Assembly (NCBI GenBank): GCA_028023455.1
Contig: JAQFVV010006203.1
Span: 15,040,348-15,104,347, forward strand
Origin: Epiperipatus broadwayi
Lineage: Eukaryota > Onychophora > Udeonychophora > Euonychophora > Peripatidae
Direction: 5' to 3'
DNA: 64,000 nucleotides
A program made the translations under genes and the position numbers. This document shows, piece after piece, positions 1 through 13,522 of this stretch (positions within the stretch are counted from its first letter, which is position 1; the number at the start of each line of letters is the position of its first letter). The notes beneath the pieces are model-generated. The model ran no database searches, was not told the origin of the DNA, and worked only from the letters and a program-made list of their open reading frames with translations.

Positions 1-2034
1 TAAACAATTAATATATTATTGACATATATTAATCTGAAATGCTTAATTATTCATCTAAACTTAAGCAGAATATTGAAAGGAAAATGCTTACAGAAAACAA
101 AACAAAACTCTATAAAAAGTAAAAATAATATTAACTTCGCACAACAAATTTGTCTTCAATTCTAATGTAAGCACTTAGCAAAATTAATAGCTATTAAGTG
201 ACAGCAAAAACAGACTTTCTCAATCTTTTCCAATAGAGACACTAATCTCCATTTCACTCTTCTATGGCTATCTTTAATGTTATTTGTGCTATTCAAATTA
301 ATGGACTGAAACTGTCAAATATACTAAGGTTTTGGATCTAAATTAACATGTTAAAAATATTAATTCAAGATCATATAGGTATTTCTAATAATTTTAAAAA
401 TGTCTGTAAATAAATTAGAGCTTGCTAAATATGTAATGCTGATAATATAAAAATATTCACAGAACAAATAAATCCAAAGGCATTATAATGATAATTCCTG
501 AATCAGGTTCCCAAAAAATCATTCAAATATTCTTGCAAATAATGCCACTCTAACAGGATATTATTTGTAACTTTCTTGAGATAATTCTTTGGAATCTGAC
601 TTGTGAATTATCACGGTAATATTTTCAGACTTAATTGTTCCCTGAATAGGTTTATATTTATATACATCAAATTTGCAGATGAAAAAGTTGCCCCAAAATA
701 TAGTTTAATGATATTTTTAAAATCTGCAATTAAAAATTAAGTCACTTTAAAAAAAAAAATTAACATAATTTATCCATGCTCCCATAAGGTAAAAAATGTT
801 AAATTATAAATTTGAATTCATAATTTTCACATAGTGTTATTTTTGTATGAGCAGCAGCAATAATTTCTTAGTCATTCATTTCCTTGTCTCGTTAAAGTGA
901 GCCAATCGCTTTTTAGTCCCAATCAGTTTTATATTTTTGTCAAGTAAAAGACTTTGCATTCTTGATGTAATTATTATGGATTATTGAATTAAAATTTTAT
1001 TTAAAATAGTTTCAAAATCCTGAATAAATAATAATAGAAATTCGGTCAAACCTAAGAGAAGCACTTTTCTTTAATGAAAATATATTTTATTTTTGAGAGA
1101 TAAAGAAAGTAACATTTACTCATCTAGATTAGATTAACATATGCAAATGCACTCTATATTTCTCTCTCAATTACTAGACTAACTTTTTCATATCTATTTA
1201 TTCAATTTTTGTATTAATTATTTTTGCTGATATCTAAATTGTTAAAGTTTTTAAATTAAATAGTATTATAAGTATGTATATTAGGATAAAATAATATACA
1301 ATGGCTCTGTTTTAAAACCAATGCTAATTTTATTTAAATTTATAAATATACAAATAATTCTAAATTCTTAACAGCTATAATATTTGCAGTAAATGTAGAG
1401 ATAAAAATAATTTCTAAGACATATTATAGTATATTTAACGAATAATATTTCTGTAGTGTACTTTATTAAAAATAATTAAAGTATAAGTGCCATTATTATC
1501 AATGACTTCAAGCACCTACATGAAGCTTTGGATCTAATTATTTTGGATATAATAGGATGGGACACTGTATACATAAATGCTAATAAGATTGCTAAATATT
1601 AAAAAAGCAGAGATATTATTGTAAAATCAGAAAACAAGTTCTTAATAAAAAGTAACATCTATGAAAACAATTGATATTAATTTATGAGCTTCCTATTACC
1701 AATATGATTTTGCAAATAATTTCCATTTGTTTTCTGCATCAGTAGGATGTGAAATCATTGTGATATAGAAAACAAGCATTAACAAAACAAGAATTAAAAA
1801 TACATATATATAATAAAACATTAAAAAAGATAATGAGTGATTTTTAGAAACCAAGACAATTTTTTATTTATTACATAACTTTTAATTTAAATATTAGAAT
1901 GTACTGCAGTTCAAACACTATATTAATATCAGGAAAAAAAAATCAGTAACTCATTTCAAATAGCATTGTATATATTAATATTAAGCAAAGTTATGTTGTA
2001 TTTGTTTGTATTAAGTATTAAAAGTGAAACTTAC
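1..2034. other. TRAPPC11 intron, no further feature
   Basis: AT-rich intron downstream of exon K. No next exon, transposon coding relic or strong inverted repeat was recognised here. Confidence 0.6.
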
Positions 2035-2160
2035 TTGAGATTGTTGATACTAGAGATTTCATTATTAGTAATTGCCAAATCTAATAAATAAAATTCATTA
2101 GTCAAAGCAGGATCAGAATGCTGTATATCAACTACAACATGAGCTTCCCTGGGTTTAATT
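2035..2160 (-). CDS. TRAPPC11: TRAPPC11 exon K
   Basis: A 126-nt exon with a T-rich tract and CTGTAG acceptor and GTAAGT donor. After the split Lys it reads IKPREAHVVVDIQHSDPALT and then NEFYLLDLAI; vertebrate TRAPPC11 has [28 protein letters not shown]. It encodes a beta-sandwich segment and leaves two bases (AA). The next exon should encode the family's GLKPGQ region; no such exon was seen in bases 1-2034, so it lies beyond the window. Confidence 0.93.
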
Positions 2161-2429
2161 CTACAGTGAAAAAAAAAGACATTTTATGTAAATAACATAC
2201 GAGTCTTAATGAACTATAATTGAAGTTTATTATGCAATTTTTAATATTGGAAATTTGCAATAAACAGTATCATAAAAATAACAAAAGATAGCAAACTATC
2301 ACAGACAATAATTAATGTATGATTCAGTTGTAATATCTTACTTATTCCAATCTGCCGTCGCATATAAAAAAAAACAACTATATTCTTATGTAAACATGGA
2401 CACACATATGTATAATGTATGTTAATTTT

Positions 2430-2710
2430 TTAAGTGCAACCATGTAATATAGTCACTGTTATTGCATATTGATAAATATTCTTCATAACATGATAATAAC
2501 TGGATTTTTATCTTAATGAAGCAAAGCTTTAATTGCCATGGAAATGCTTATAGAGTAAAATACTATTTCATATTCTTCAAATTCAAAGCATAATGATAAT
2601 TTATACTTATTGATCCTTTCTATAAATTCTCTTAACATTTGGATGGTATCTGCTGTGCTAAAACCTTGGTAAGAGGATATGACAAGGTGATTCCTTATCT
2701 CTAACACTTT
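2430..2710 (-). mobile_element. RTE-like LINE fragment, reverse transcriptase palm
   Basis: On the minus strand a 64-residue open segment contains YQGFSTADTIQMLREFIERI and then CFEFEEYEIVFYS. These match the LINE RT stretch with GFR.GFST.DHI and the F.DYEKAFDS box, here decayed (the first palm Asp is lost). The same nucleotide block recurs near 56400-56640 and near 46460-46560, confirming a dispersed family. It is broken on both sides and not functional. Confidence 0.75.
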
Positions 2711-3040
2711 TTACAGCAGTTTTACAAAAAATATTTTGTGGATTAAAATGAGAACTTAAGGGGGTAAAAGTAAATGGCGATTATTTAAATCATCTAGATT
2801 TTGCATGTAAATATGGTTCTTTTTGTAAATACTGCTTCAGAGCTTCAGGAAATGTTGCAAGAGTTTTCAGATAAAAGCAAGTTTAAATGGTAAAAAACTA
2901 AAATAATGTTCAATTGATTTTTTCAGAAGAAAATAAAGATTGATAATCATGAATTAGAACAAATATCTTGGTCAGATTATTAATACAATTTTGATGGATT
3001 GCCTTTGATAAAAATAACGTAGTATTAAAATGAAATATGC

Positions 3041-3547
3041 CTATGTCTTTGAAAAAGATTTTTTTAATAAATATGTTTTTCTAAATCTAAGACATGATGC
3101 TTCATCATCATTATCAATCCACTGTAGGATGAAGATCTCTCCAAGTTCAATCCATCCTCTCCGATCTTTAGCTTCTCTTTTCCACATCATTCCTGCATAT
3201 ATTCTTATTTCATCTATCCATCTCACATGTGGTCTCTTTCTGGGCCTTTTACAAACTCTTGGAATCCAGTTTAAGATTTCAATTGTCCATCTATTATCAA
3301 CTCGTCTAGAAATACATCCAGCCCAACTCCACTTCAGACTTTTAATTTTTTCTATGAGGTCAGTAACACTTGTTTGTTCTCTTACCCATATATTACGTTT
3401 TCGATCTCTTCTTGTTACTCCCAACATGCATCTCTCCATATTTCTTTGAGTGGTCTGAAGTCTCTGTATTGCTCTTCTATTAAGTGTCCAAGTCTCAGAT
3501 CCATAGAACACGATGCTTAAAAGAAGAAAAATATAGACTTTCCACAC
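3041..3547 (-). mobile_element. RTE-like LINE fragment, C-terminal domain
   Basis: A 168-residue open segment holds the typical C-terminal end of endonuclease-reverse transcriptase LINE proteins: YGSETWTLNRRAIQRLQTTQ, then LKWSWAGCISRR, DNRWTIEILNW and GEIFILQWID. This W..GHI.RR..NRW pattern is common in RTE-type elements of invertebrates. On the minus strand it lies upstream of the palm fragment at 2.5 kb, the wrong order for one element, so these are separate insertions or a rearranged copy. It still reads open for over 150 codons, so it is younger than the other copies here. Confidence 0.82.
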
Positions 3548-4789
3548 AATAAAGAACAGAGATGTCTGTTAAGAATAATAAGAAGGAATTTATTGGTGAT
3601 ATCACTGAAAGAGTTGAAAGAATGAAATGGAGCTAAGTTAAAAAATAAATAAATTATAATACACTAACAAATGAAACCTTAAACTGGTTTCCAAGAGATT
3701 ATAAAAGCATTGTATATGAAAGACTGCTGGAGTGATGTAGAAAAGAGAAACTATGAATCTAAAAACTGAATTAACCATTGAAAATCATGAATGTTAAATT
3801 ATCTTTAAAGGCATATTGGATTAACTAGGCAACAGACTATTAAGCTAAGTGATAACTCTTGACCAATATCAGTACTCAATTATATCTTCTTAACTTAATT
3901 TATTGTAGCATCTTGATTTTAGTGCTACATCATAAACTTTACCAAAATTCACTTTAATAAAATATGCATATATGGTATATGTGTAATTTTTACTTTTATT
4001 TTAAAAAAGTACATATCTTTAATGATGTTTATAAATCTAGTTTATCATTTAATCATTAAATGAATTTATGATTTATTTAAAATGTGATTGTTGTAAAAAA
4101 GAGTCTTATTAACTGATACATATATGATTTTTATATTACATTTAGTTGCATAGTTAGTTAGGAAAGTGGTTTATTTCAGATCCTTTTCAAAATTACTCAA
4201 AAATGACAGTATAATGAACTGCTAAGATTTTATTAATTATGCTAATAGACTCATATGTTTTTACTGCAGAACATTAACATTTACAAATCTTGCACTATTT
4301 ATTTATTTTATATGCTGTAATTTTTATGGCTAGAAATAGATTTTATATTATTTTATTATGTTAACTTCTTCTGTTGCCAAACCTGCTTAATTTTCAAAAA
4401 ATGAAATAATAATAGCAGCAATAATATATGTTTATGAACACATCTTTGCATACCCATGTGTATATTATATTAGAAATGATGCAAAAGAAATGTCTTCTTT
4501 GATTTATAATTATCTTATTGAAAGTAAAAGTCTGCTATTTGAATTCATTGTTTTGATGTAAACATTTCCATAATTAATTTCCTTAAGTGTAAATTAGATG
4601 AGTCTGCAATAGAAATCAAAAAAAATTATAGATCATTTGTGATGTCTGCATTACTATATATGTATAGTATTTGTGTTTACTCAAATCTGCCATTTTCAAA
4701 TACAAATTCCATAAATTACTTTAATAACAATAATTTTAGGCTATTGCATTATGAGGCAAAAACTGTACAGTTTAGCATAGTGATAAGAG
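3548..4789. other. Intronic sequence, nothing recognised
   Basis: AT-rich sequence between LINE debris and the hAT end. No coding relic, tRNA-like element or strong repeat was seen. Confidence 0.5.
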
Positions 4790-6060
4790 CAGGGGTTCTC
4801 AACCTTTTTGTGGCATGGCGCATTCGAGATTACAAAAAATAGTGGCGGGCGCAATCGGATTAAAAAATAAATAAATAAAAAAGTATTATGTCCTTTATTA
4901 TAACATACATTTTGTAAGATATATTTACTATAACATATTATATATTTATTATAAGTCAAATTAGTGCGATCTTTGACACTGCATTTCATTTGCTAATTTC
5001 TCACTTGGGAGTGTAAGATAATAATCCCAATCATTAACAATCATCAAGGTTGGCATTAGTAAGTTGAGATATGATTTTATAATATTCATGGTGGAAAATA
5101 AAGATTCACACAAATATGTGGAACCAAAACAGGATTTGATTTTGAAGGCTCCTCTTTCAAAAGATTATACTTTTTATGGTCAACTAAATTCCAAAAATTT
5201 TCATCCGTATCGTGAGATTTTAATATGATGTCACTTTGAATATCTAAAATCTCTTCTTCAATTTTCGATGTTTCTTCTTGAAGAAGTTCTGCTATAGATT
5301 TAGCAGTTTCAGTAATGTCTACTTGTGCAATAAAAGGATTTATAAAAAATGTATCCATGGGTTTGATAATGATAAATTGCTGAAATCTACTTTCAAACTA
5401 TACCAAAAGTTTTTTAAGATGAATGATAAATAATGTTAGGTCAAAATTATTTCCACCAATCATTTTTTTCATCCTTGGAAAGTATACAAGAGAATTATTC
5501 AACACCAAAACTGTATTTTGGCTTTGAATACTTTTATAGAGCTAATTATTTCACCTAAATGTTTATTTTTTCTGGAGATCCAGATTTAAACTATTCATTT
5601 TTTCACATATGTAAGTTAAAAAACCCAAGTCCATCAACCATTGTAAGTTATCTAATTGTGGAAACGTTTGAATTTTTGAAATAAGGAATTTTTTTATCTC
5701 TTCCAAAGATCAGAAAATCGGGCAAGTGCTTTGTCTTTACTTATACATCTTATACCTATATGTAAGATAAGGTCAGCTTGGGAAAATTAGTCCTTTTCGA
5801 CAAGGGTTTTAAACAATCTGTGTGATAAAGGATTTCCTCAAATTTTGTTAATTATTTTAACAACAACATTCATAACATGTTCGAAGAATATTTTGGCATA
5901 TAATGATTCTTGATGTATGATGCAGTGATAACACATAATATTCAGAAAGAATTCATCTTTCTTGCAATGGGAAATGAATCCATTATTGCAGCCCACCATT
6001 GCTGGTGCACCATCAGTAATTATTGCTGATAACTTGTGCAAAAGCGTATTAATTTCTGTT
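4790..6060 (-). mobile_element. Broken hAT transposon (ZBED5/GTF2IRD2-like transposase)
   Basis: The left end at 4790 begins CAGGGGTTCTCAACCTTTTT, a typical hAT terminal inverted repeat. Minus-strand reading from 6041 downward shows LSAIITDGAPAMVGCNNGFI, then CYHCIIHQESLYAK, the catalytic-domain signature of GTF2IRD2/ZBED5-type hAT transposases. Further on come LMDLGFLTYICEKMNSLNLD and, at 5358-5086, VDITETAKSIAELLQEE with FWNLVDHKKY, from the C-terminal region. The order is right for one element. Stops and frameshifts interrupt it many times, and no matching right-hand terminal repeat or 8-bp duplication was found, so it is 5'-truncated (in coding sense) and dead. Confidence 0.85.
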
Positions 6061-6439
6061 GAGTAATTTTTAAAGATTTTATGCCACTTTAAGTATGCAT
6101 GTGTGTATATACAAACACATTTTTGAGACTCATTTTGTTTGAGTGACAGTTAAACATGAGTGTCTGTGAGATTTTAAAGTAACTTGGGAGTAGTTGGAGA
6201 GATCTTTATTTTCAAGAAATTTACATATTTCATGTATTATATTTTAAATATTATACATATATAACATTTTAATTCTTGAGTTCAACTATGTGTAATGAGA
6301 TATTTGAAACGTAATTATATTTCAAAAAAATAATATTTCTCTTTAACTGGATGGAAATATTATTCCATAGTTATTGCAAAAAATAGTTATTTAGTTATTC
6401 GAAATATCAAAACTCTTTAAATATTTAATCACTTAATTC

Positions 6440-6860
6440 ATCATCATCATATATATATTTGCAATGAAATCAAGTCACACATCATGTGGCTTAATTTAAA
6501 AAGCTTGTACTACAAATGTTATATAATGATTTCCTTGCAAGTATAGTTTGGCTCTTGAGGTTTTGGCAATGTTATATTGCTAAAGCTATTAATATATGGT
6601 TTATATAAATTTAGTTCAGTCCCATATGGCTATTTAAGTTGAAGACATATGGATATCTGAAAATTTCAGATTTTCTACTTAATAGTTAACTATTGAATAA
6701 ATGCTGGGCTTGACTTGGTATTTTTAAATCTAATGCCTGAATATCCTAGCACTTCACTGACAACAGACAACAACTAGAAACTGGTCTGAGAATAGGGATG
6801 TTCAGAAAAGCTTGTTAAAAGCTATTAGCACGCTCATTATATAATATATTGTAACCTAGT
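6440..6860 (+). mobile_element. Hammerhead-bearing repeat, family 1, copy 1
   Basis: The block from about 6480 (tcaagtcacacatcatgtgg) to 6850 is homologous to the reverse complement of the repeat at 26.95-27.37 kb. Shared stretches include the ATTGCTAA(A)GC...ATATATGG segment, the AATTTAGTTCAG segment and the AAATGCT(G/T)GGCTTGA segment, in the same order. A degraded hammerhead core lies at its 3' end. No protein is encoded. Boundaries are approximate. Confidence 0.7.
6738..6801 (+). ncRNA. Decayed hammerhead ribozyme, family 1
   Basis: Core-like elements sit in the correct order: CUGACAA (6757-6763), GAAAC (6777-6781) and GGUC (6783-6786). Stem I pairs UUCA with UGAG and UCCUA with UAGGG around an internal loop, as in the 27-kb copies. 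CUGACAA replaces CUGAUGA, so G8, the general-acid position, is lost. Stem II is nearly gone (only AG/CU). It is probably inactive. Confidence 0.6.
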
Positions 6861-7198
6861 GTTATTGACACTTGGTTTACTTGGCATTATTTCTGCAGGA
6901 AAACAATGCTATTCTTTAAAGAAATAAAAAGATAAAATAACAATAGTAATAATTGATTAATAAAGTATGCTATTCACTCACTTTGGCATGTTTTGGGTGA
7001 ATAACTAATAGATTTAATAACTCAATGTCATTTTTAAAGAGAGAACATGAATAATTTAATTGAGATATTAATAATTAGAGCAAATTAATATGGTATAAAA
7101 GCTAAACAGTAATTGATTTTGGATGGGTAGAGGGGAGAGTGGATGAGTGTCTTATCATAAAGCACAATAACTTCTGGTAATTTCTTTTTGTAAAAAAA

Positions 7199-7229
<31 letters not shown>

Positions 7230-10012
7230 TAATGTTTAAAGAATTATACATCACTGATTGTTAATTTAATGTATTTATTATTATTTTTTTTATATTGTCA
7301 AATTACTTTGTAATCCAGGTAAATAATACTGAAAACTATATGATTGTAATAAGTTTTTCCTTTCTTTTGTTTATGTTATAATCAAATGATTATTTTTCTG
7401 TAAGAGGTCGCTAAAGTAAAAAAAAAAAAAAAGATAGTCTGCTTTTAGTTTTCAAGGAAGGAACAGTGCTGAAATTTGGTAACTCAATTTTTTCATTTTA
7501 TTTTGCAGAAATAAATGTAATCAAAGTAAAATTTTAATAATATAATGTGTGGCTAAATTTTTTTGATAAGATATCCTGATTTTCTTTGCCATCTACCTAT
7601 TTAAAGACCTTTTATACTTAAAAAATTATTGTCTCGTGCTAAAGTTCAAAAATGACAGAATTAACTAAGGGAATCACGAAAAGTGTTATTATGTCTAAAT
7701 TAAGGAAGATAAATGATTTCCAAATGAGAAATAATTATTTAGTAACTTTGTATCACTTGTTAATATTTTCTTGGTATAAAAAAAAAAAAATAATAATTGA
7801 AAAAAAATGTTGAGAAGCAAAGGAAGATTAACTAGATACATTTTTTTTGGCGCTCTTTCTGAATATCTCGTCTGCCTTTACAAATAATGCAATTACATAT
7901 GTTAAAAATATTTTTATTCATCAAGAATTGTCTAAAAATAATAATAATCATCATAATATTAAACTATACATTTGTATATTTTTTTAAAAAAAAAAAAAAA
8001 GAAAAAAAAATGAAAGACTTTCTTGAAGTAAATGTAAGAAAAAAAATTATATACGTGCATTCTTACGGAGAAGTTACCGTTAAAAAAAATTTATAATTCC
8101 TAAAGTATGAACAAAACCAAATATCTTAGTGACTTAATGATAAAAATAAATGATATATTATATTACACATCAGTTGGAGTTAGTAAAACTTCCTATACAT
8201 GTAAATCAGCTGCAGTTATTATCAGAATAATCTCGGAAAAATTGCGCATTTCCGTCCATAAGTAAGCTAGCTAATATGAATTGTACGTATCGTCAATAAT
8301 AAGTAAAAAAAAAAAAAGAATTGTGTATGTTTATCGTCTATCGTCAACTGTTCGTTATGTTAGAATATGTATATTTTATTTTCTATGGATCCCAAAATTG
8401 TAGCAGTTTAATTCAAGTAAGAATTAATCTTCAATTCTGCTATATTTTTCTTTACCTAATTTATTAAACGCACAAAATAAGAGAAAACTTTTATTTAAAG
8501 GAAATAATACCATGCGTTTATTGTTTTTAAACTTGCTTCGTGAAATACGACTGGATAAAGCTCTTCACCTGGACCAATTGCTCAACAGAAAAACATTTTC
8601 TAATGAGAGAATATGCACTTGTTAATTAATGATTGTTTAAAACTAAGTTATAAATGATATGTATTTTTTTGTTATATCACATAGGTTAAAGTCTGTATGG
8701 TCAAGGGATATTTAATAGCCTTGTAATGACAAAGGTATGTTTTAATATAATTATTATAGGTTAAGTTGATATTTAACACGAAAAAAAAAAAAATCTATAA
8801 AATATGTTTTAATTATTACATACAATTGTAGGTAGAAATTTTGTATGTTAGATACGTAAAAGAAAAATATTTAGATATTTAAGGGGTAAAATAAATATTG
8901 AAAATTATCAGAAGTAACTAAAAAAAAAAAAAAATGCTATAACAAAATATTTCTTGTTAAAGTTTTGAAATGAATTTATACTGTATTAATTGAGGAATTT
9001 ATTCCTAATTATTCTTAAACAACACATCCACTTTATTTAGTTTAAGATAGTATGCTACCAACTATTTTTGAATGTTCCTTTATTAAAATTAAAATTATTA
9101 TACTTTTATTCTATGACGTCCATTGATTTCAGATGTTGATCAAAGTATACACGGTAACATAAGTTTATTATAATCAGTGTGTTTACTTATCCTGCCCAGA
9201 TATAGCATTGGTATATGCTTAATATTCGCATAGGTAATAATTATAATGTATTTATTTTGTGGGATGAAAAATGATCTCCCCAAAAGCTTTGTTTTCCATG
9301 AGAGGAAGATTTTAAATATAATGTTCAGGTATGTTTATAGCCCAAGTGATCGATTCTCATAGATAGGACGATCAAGAATTTATCTAGCATTTAGTATGCT
9401 TCATTCGTTTAAATCCCAGGAGAGGATTGTATTTGGTGTGTGTTCGTTGTATGCCCAAGTAAGAGGCAAGAAACCACCAAAATATTTTAATGTAGTAGAT
9501 TACTCTACAGACCTTCGTGGTTATTCCATATTCCTCATGTGAAAATAAAGATAGCTCCACCATGGAAGGTGTTGATTATTGTGCTTAATTTTGAAAGTTC
9601 GGGCAAGATAAAGGTTATATTGGAGGTGTTAGTTCCTCAAGATCCACTTTAGTATAAATAGTGCGTTAGTAACTAAGATCAATATCTGTATTGTGCTGCT
9701 AAATATTGCTAGTATTTGACAAGTAAATCAATGGAGAAAGTAATTAAAATTGCGTAATTTAAAACGCTTATTTACTGAAGGAATATTCAAATGCAATATT
9801 TAATTCTGGTTAGTAATTAAATAATACTCATATTTAAAATTAAGATTTGTATCATAACTTAAGTTAGCATTAAGTTAAATGTAAGATGGTAAGTGTAACT
9901 TCTGATAACTGGCCTATAATTAGAATAGGTTATCCCATTAAAGACCATAAATAAAGTAAATGTATTAGAAATAAATTTAATATTTTGCGTATTGCATATG
10001 ATGGGATTAATC

Positions 10013-10043
<31 letters not shown>

Positions 10044-11477
10044 TAGTTAGTCAATAATTTTGAATAAAAGTTTCTACAAGGTTACCAAAATTTAATAAAC
10101 AATGTATTGGTAATGAAATGTACTTTTAGTTAATCAATCCATATGATTGCATACAGGAGAAGTAGTAACCTCTAGTCCATAACCAAAAGAGTATACAGAT
10201 TAATGTCAGTTATATTTTATATTTTGTATTACTATGGGATTATTGAATAAATGTTCATATATTTTTTTTTGTGATAATAATAAATTATAGTCTTGTTAAA
10301 ATTTGTTGTAGATTCATTTTTTTGTTTTTATATGCTAAATATAAGTGTTTGCACAATATTTGCAAAACCTTTTCTTGAGTCCGAAATCATTCCAAATTCT
10401 TAAAAACTTAATATACCAGATAAATAAAGTTAAGCAGATCGGAATATGTCATTATATTTTAGTTTAATGATAATTATTTATGGAGTTGAAAACTTAAGAC
10501 TAAACATTCACCTTTGTGTAAAAAAAAAAAAAAAAAAAAAAATGAATTTATTCCCAAACCATTAACTTTGGTTGCACATTATTCCATTCCCATTTAGTTA
10601 AATTGTTTAAGTAATAAATCTTAGTTATATTATTGTGTTGTCATGGATGATGGAAGGACACAAAAAGCACCCTTGTCTTTTTATTATTCTGACTGAGATT
10701 CTAAAAAAAAAAAAGGGCTGTGTTATTCAAAATTATACGTAGTTATTGAATAGAATTATCATCTCTTTAAATAATATAGCAGTTGATATGAGAGATGAAG
10801 ACACATTGAATTTAAGTAAAATAAATGTTTCCTATAGCCGACCAGAATGCCAGTCATATGCGACAACACAATACTGCCGAGCATTTCCTTACATGAAACA
10901 AAGAACCCTGAGATTAACATTATTATAATTATTCTTTAAATTAATAAGTGATCAATTATTGTTGTTATTACAATCGTGGCATGGCTTAAGAGAATTGAAT
11001 GTACAATTGTATTATATGAAAAGTATTTTAGATCATATTGGAAAATTAATGGATATGTTGCTTTATTATGGGTTGCCTTAATGACAACCTGAAAAGTGCA
11101 AGCAAATAAATAAATAAACTAATAAATACAATAATATTTATTGGTGTCATGGGTGAAAAGTGCAAATAAAATAAATTTCTAACAAATAAACTAATAAACT
11201 AAGCAAATAAATAAATAATAAATTTTTATTGGGTTAGAATATATATATATAGAACACACAAACACATACATATACTGAAACACCATTATATATTAATATT
11301 TAACCCTTTTATACAATTTCTGTTAATAGTGCTAATTAATCTGTATAATTAATGAAAATGATTATGAAGAAGTTTATGTTTCTTATCAATGCAGAGAGTA
11401 TTATTTGTATTCAATGTTGTATTAATTGCAACAATATCAATAATAACAATACTCAAATAAATAGATATATATCTTAC
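6861..11477. other. Intron stretch rich in poly(A) tracts
   Basis: No gene seen. About ten A-runs of roughly 11-30 bases, all with A on the plus strand, lie near 7200, 7420, 7780, 7990, 8300, 8780, 8920, 10018, 10520 and 10702. The 11100-11220 part holds a degenerate AAATAAATAAAC-type array. CpG is somewhat more frequent between 8.0 and 10.9 kb than in flanking intron, which may mark an unrecognised older insertion. Confidence 0.5.
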
Positions 11478-11647
11478 TTTGTAACAGGATATATTGCTAG
11501 CTGATCAAGATTCACAGTATTGATATCCACATCATTATCATATACCTCTTTCTTATTTAAATGTCCAGAATCTACACTACCACCAGACCAATGTAAAACT
11601 ACACAACATTTTGTTTCTGAACCAAGTTCTAGAGCTATTGAATTAAT
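11478..11647 (-). CDS. TRAPPC11: TRAPPC11 exon J
   Basis: A 170-nt exon, the longest here, with acceptor TTTATATAG and donor GTAAGA. It reads INSIALELGSETKCCVVLHW and continues SGGSVDSGHLNKKEVY. Vertebrate TRAPPC11 has [20 protein letters not shown] followed by a glycine-rich stretch. The segment after SGG is shorter than in human, which carries an arginine/lysine-rich linker there. Two bases are left over and join exon K to give Lys. Confidence 0.92.
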
Positions 11648-13520
11648 CTATATAAAAAAAAAAAAAAAAAGAAAAAAAACTTCTTTACTTTTGCAAATAA
11701 AATATTTTTTCTAAAATTTGTATCAAACTGCATTGATTATGTTCTATATTATAAAATAAAATAGAATTAACTTATATCAAAACAAAGCACTATATGACTA
11801 ACTTACATTTAATTTGTATTAGACAGCAGAAGTCTCTCTCTTTCACACAATAATTATTTTTATGTAAGAACCTCATAATGTATAGTGCATTTGGCCCTAT
11901 ATCCATGCTGAAGCGTTTGAAAAAAAAATTGAATTTTTTTTTTTTACATTGATGACCAAAAAGCAATGCATATGGATATCTAGCTAATTTTAATTAAAGG
12001 AGAGTAATCTTAGATTACTCTAGAATGGTCAATGAATGTTGACACAATAATCCCAAAAAATCGTTTCATCATTGATGAAAAGCATCATATTTTCATAGCT
12101 ATTGAATCAATAGTTTACTTGTATATTTAATTAATGAATACTAGATAGCAGAACAAATTATCACAATTGTTTACAAGTTAATTTGATTATCTTCTGATAA
12201 AAAGCATTGTTTTGCTTTTGCAGCATGAAATGAGAAAAAGGTAGTCATTGAGGTTTCAATGCAAAACAGGGCTTAATACCAAAAAAAAATCATGACAATC
12301 AGTATGCAATGCCATCTATTATAAATAATTCAATTTTTATATACAAAAAAAAAAAAGAAAGATTAAATAGTGGAGAAAGATGTTTTTATTATCTTAAATA
12401 GATTTATTAATTTATTACAAAAAAAAATTATAATAAATTTGAATTACCCTAACCACTATCAAAAAAATTCAATGATTCTGTAAACAATGATTTAAAAAAT
12501 TATTGCAATGAAAAATAAAAAAATTAGTAATTCATAAATTTCAAGTATATATTATTTATCTGCATACCAGCAGCCATTTTCCTTTCCAGTGCCTTCTCTC
12601 AGTCTCAAGCACTCAGACTCAATTACTATTGTTGTGATGCCAGTAAAAGTACTACATCTGTTTTTGCTGCTTGAATTAGAAAATTAACTTTGTTTACAAT
12701 GGTCTCAATTACAACAAAGCTAGATGGAGCTATTTGCTAAGCTTAAAAGAAAGTTGTAAAATGTATCCTTTACTATGCTTAAGCTAGCCAGATAGTCAAT
12801 AAAAATGAATTATTAGTAAAAAAAAAAAAAAAAATTCATGTTAGGATTACTAGTACTCCTAAGACTGCTAAAGTTATATTCCCAGTATGTGATAAATATT
12901 TAGAGAATATTGAAAAAGTATTTAATTTGTAAAGAATATGAACAAAAAAAAACATTTCAATAGAGAGTAAAATATTAGGGCAGAAAGTGTTAAATCTGTA
13001 TGAGGATTTTAGCAAAGGATCCCTAAAAACAATAACATTTAGCAATCTACTGCAAACAAAAGATGGCTGTATAGATTCGGAAACTAACGTAAACTTAAAA
13101 ATGGGCATTTTATAGTTTTTTTAATTGTTACCATCATTAACTTTGTACTTTATGAATATTTTAACTTTCTAATTCACATAGCAGATGCAGTCTCTGTGAA
13201 CACAATATCAAAAGAAATTGGCTGCTACTGTCTGTACTAGCACAGCATATAAAATTTAGTAATTTCAAATCACATATACATTATATCTTTTGTAGTTATT
13301 ATCATCTATTTTTAATATAATTAAAAAACAGAAGGAGCATGGTAAGTTTTATTTTACACATTTTAATTTAAATATAATAAATTCACAAGCAAATGTACTC
13401 TTTCTATTAATTCAAAGGTCTTTTAGATGTCTGTACTATTCCATTTTTTTTGTTAATAACTCTTGTTAATAACTTAATGTATATAATTTTTAAATTAAAT
13501 TGTATCATATCTAGATATAT
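11648..13520. other. TRAPPC11 intron, nothing recognised
   Basis: AT-rich intron between exon J and the hairpin element at 13.52 kb. Short A and T runs only. Confidence 0.5.
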
Positions 13521-13522
13521 AA

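Noticed and set aside
10746-10928. 60-codon open frame with somewhat balanced composition
   Set aside because: No splice sites in phase with TRAPPC11 and no recognisable family.
11100-11225. Possible CRISPR-like spacing of AAATAAATAAAC units
   Set aside because: Simple degenerate low-complexity array in an animal intron; no uniform repeats or spacers.
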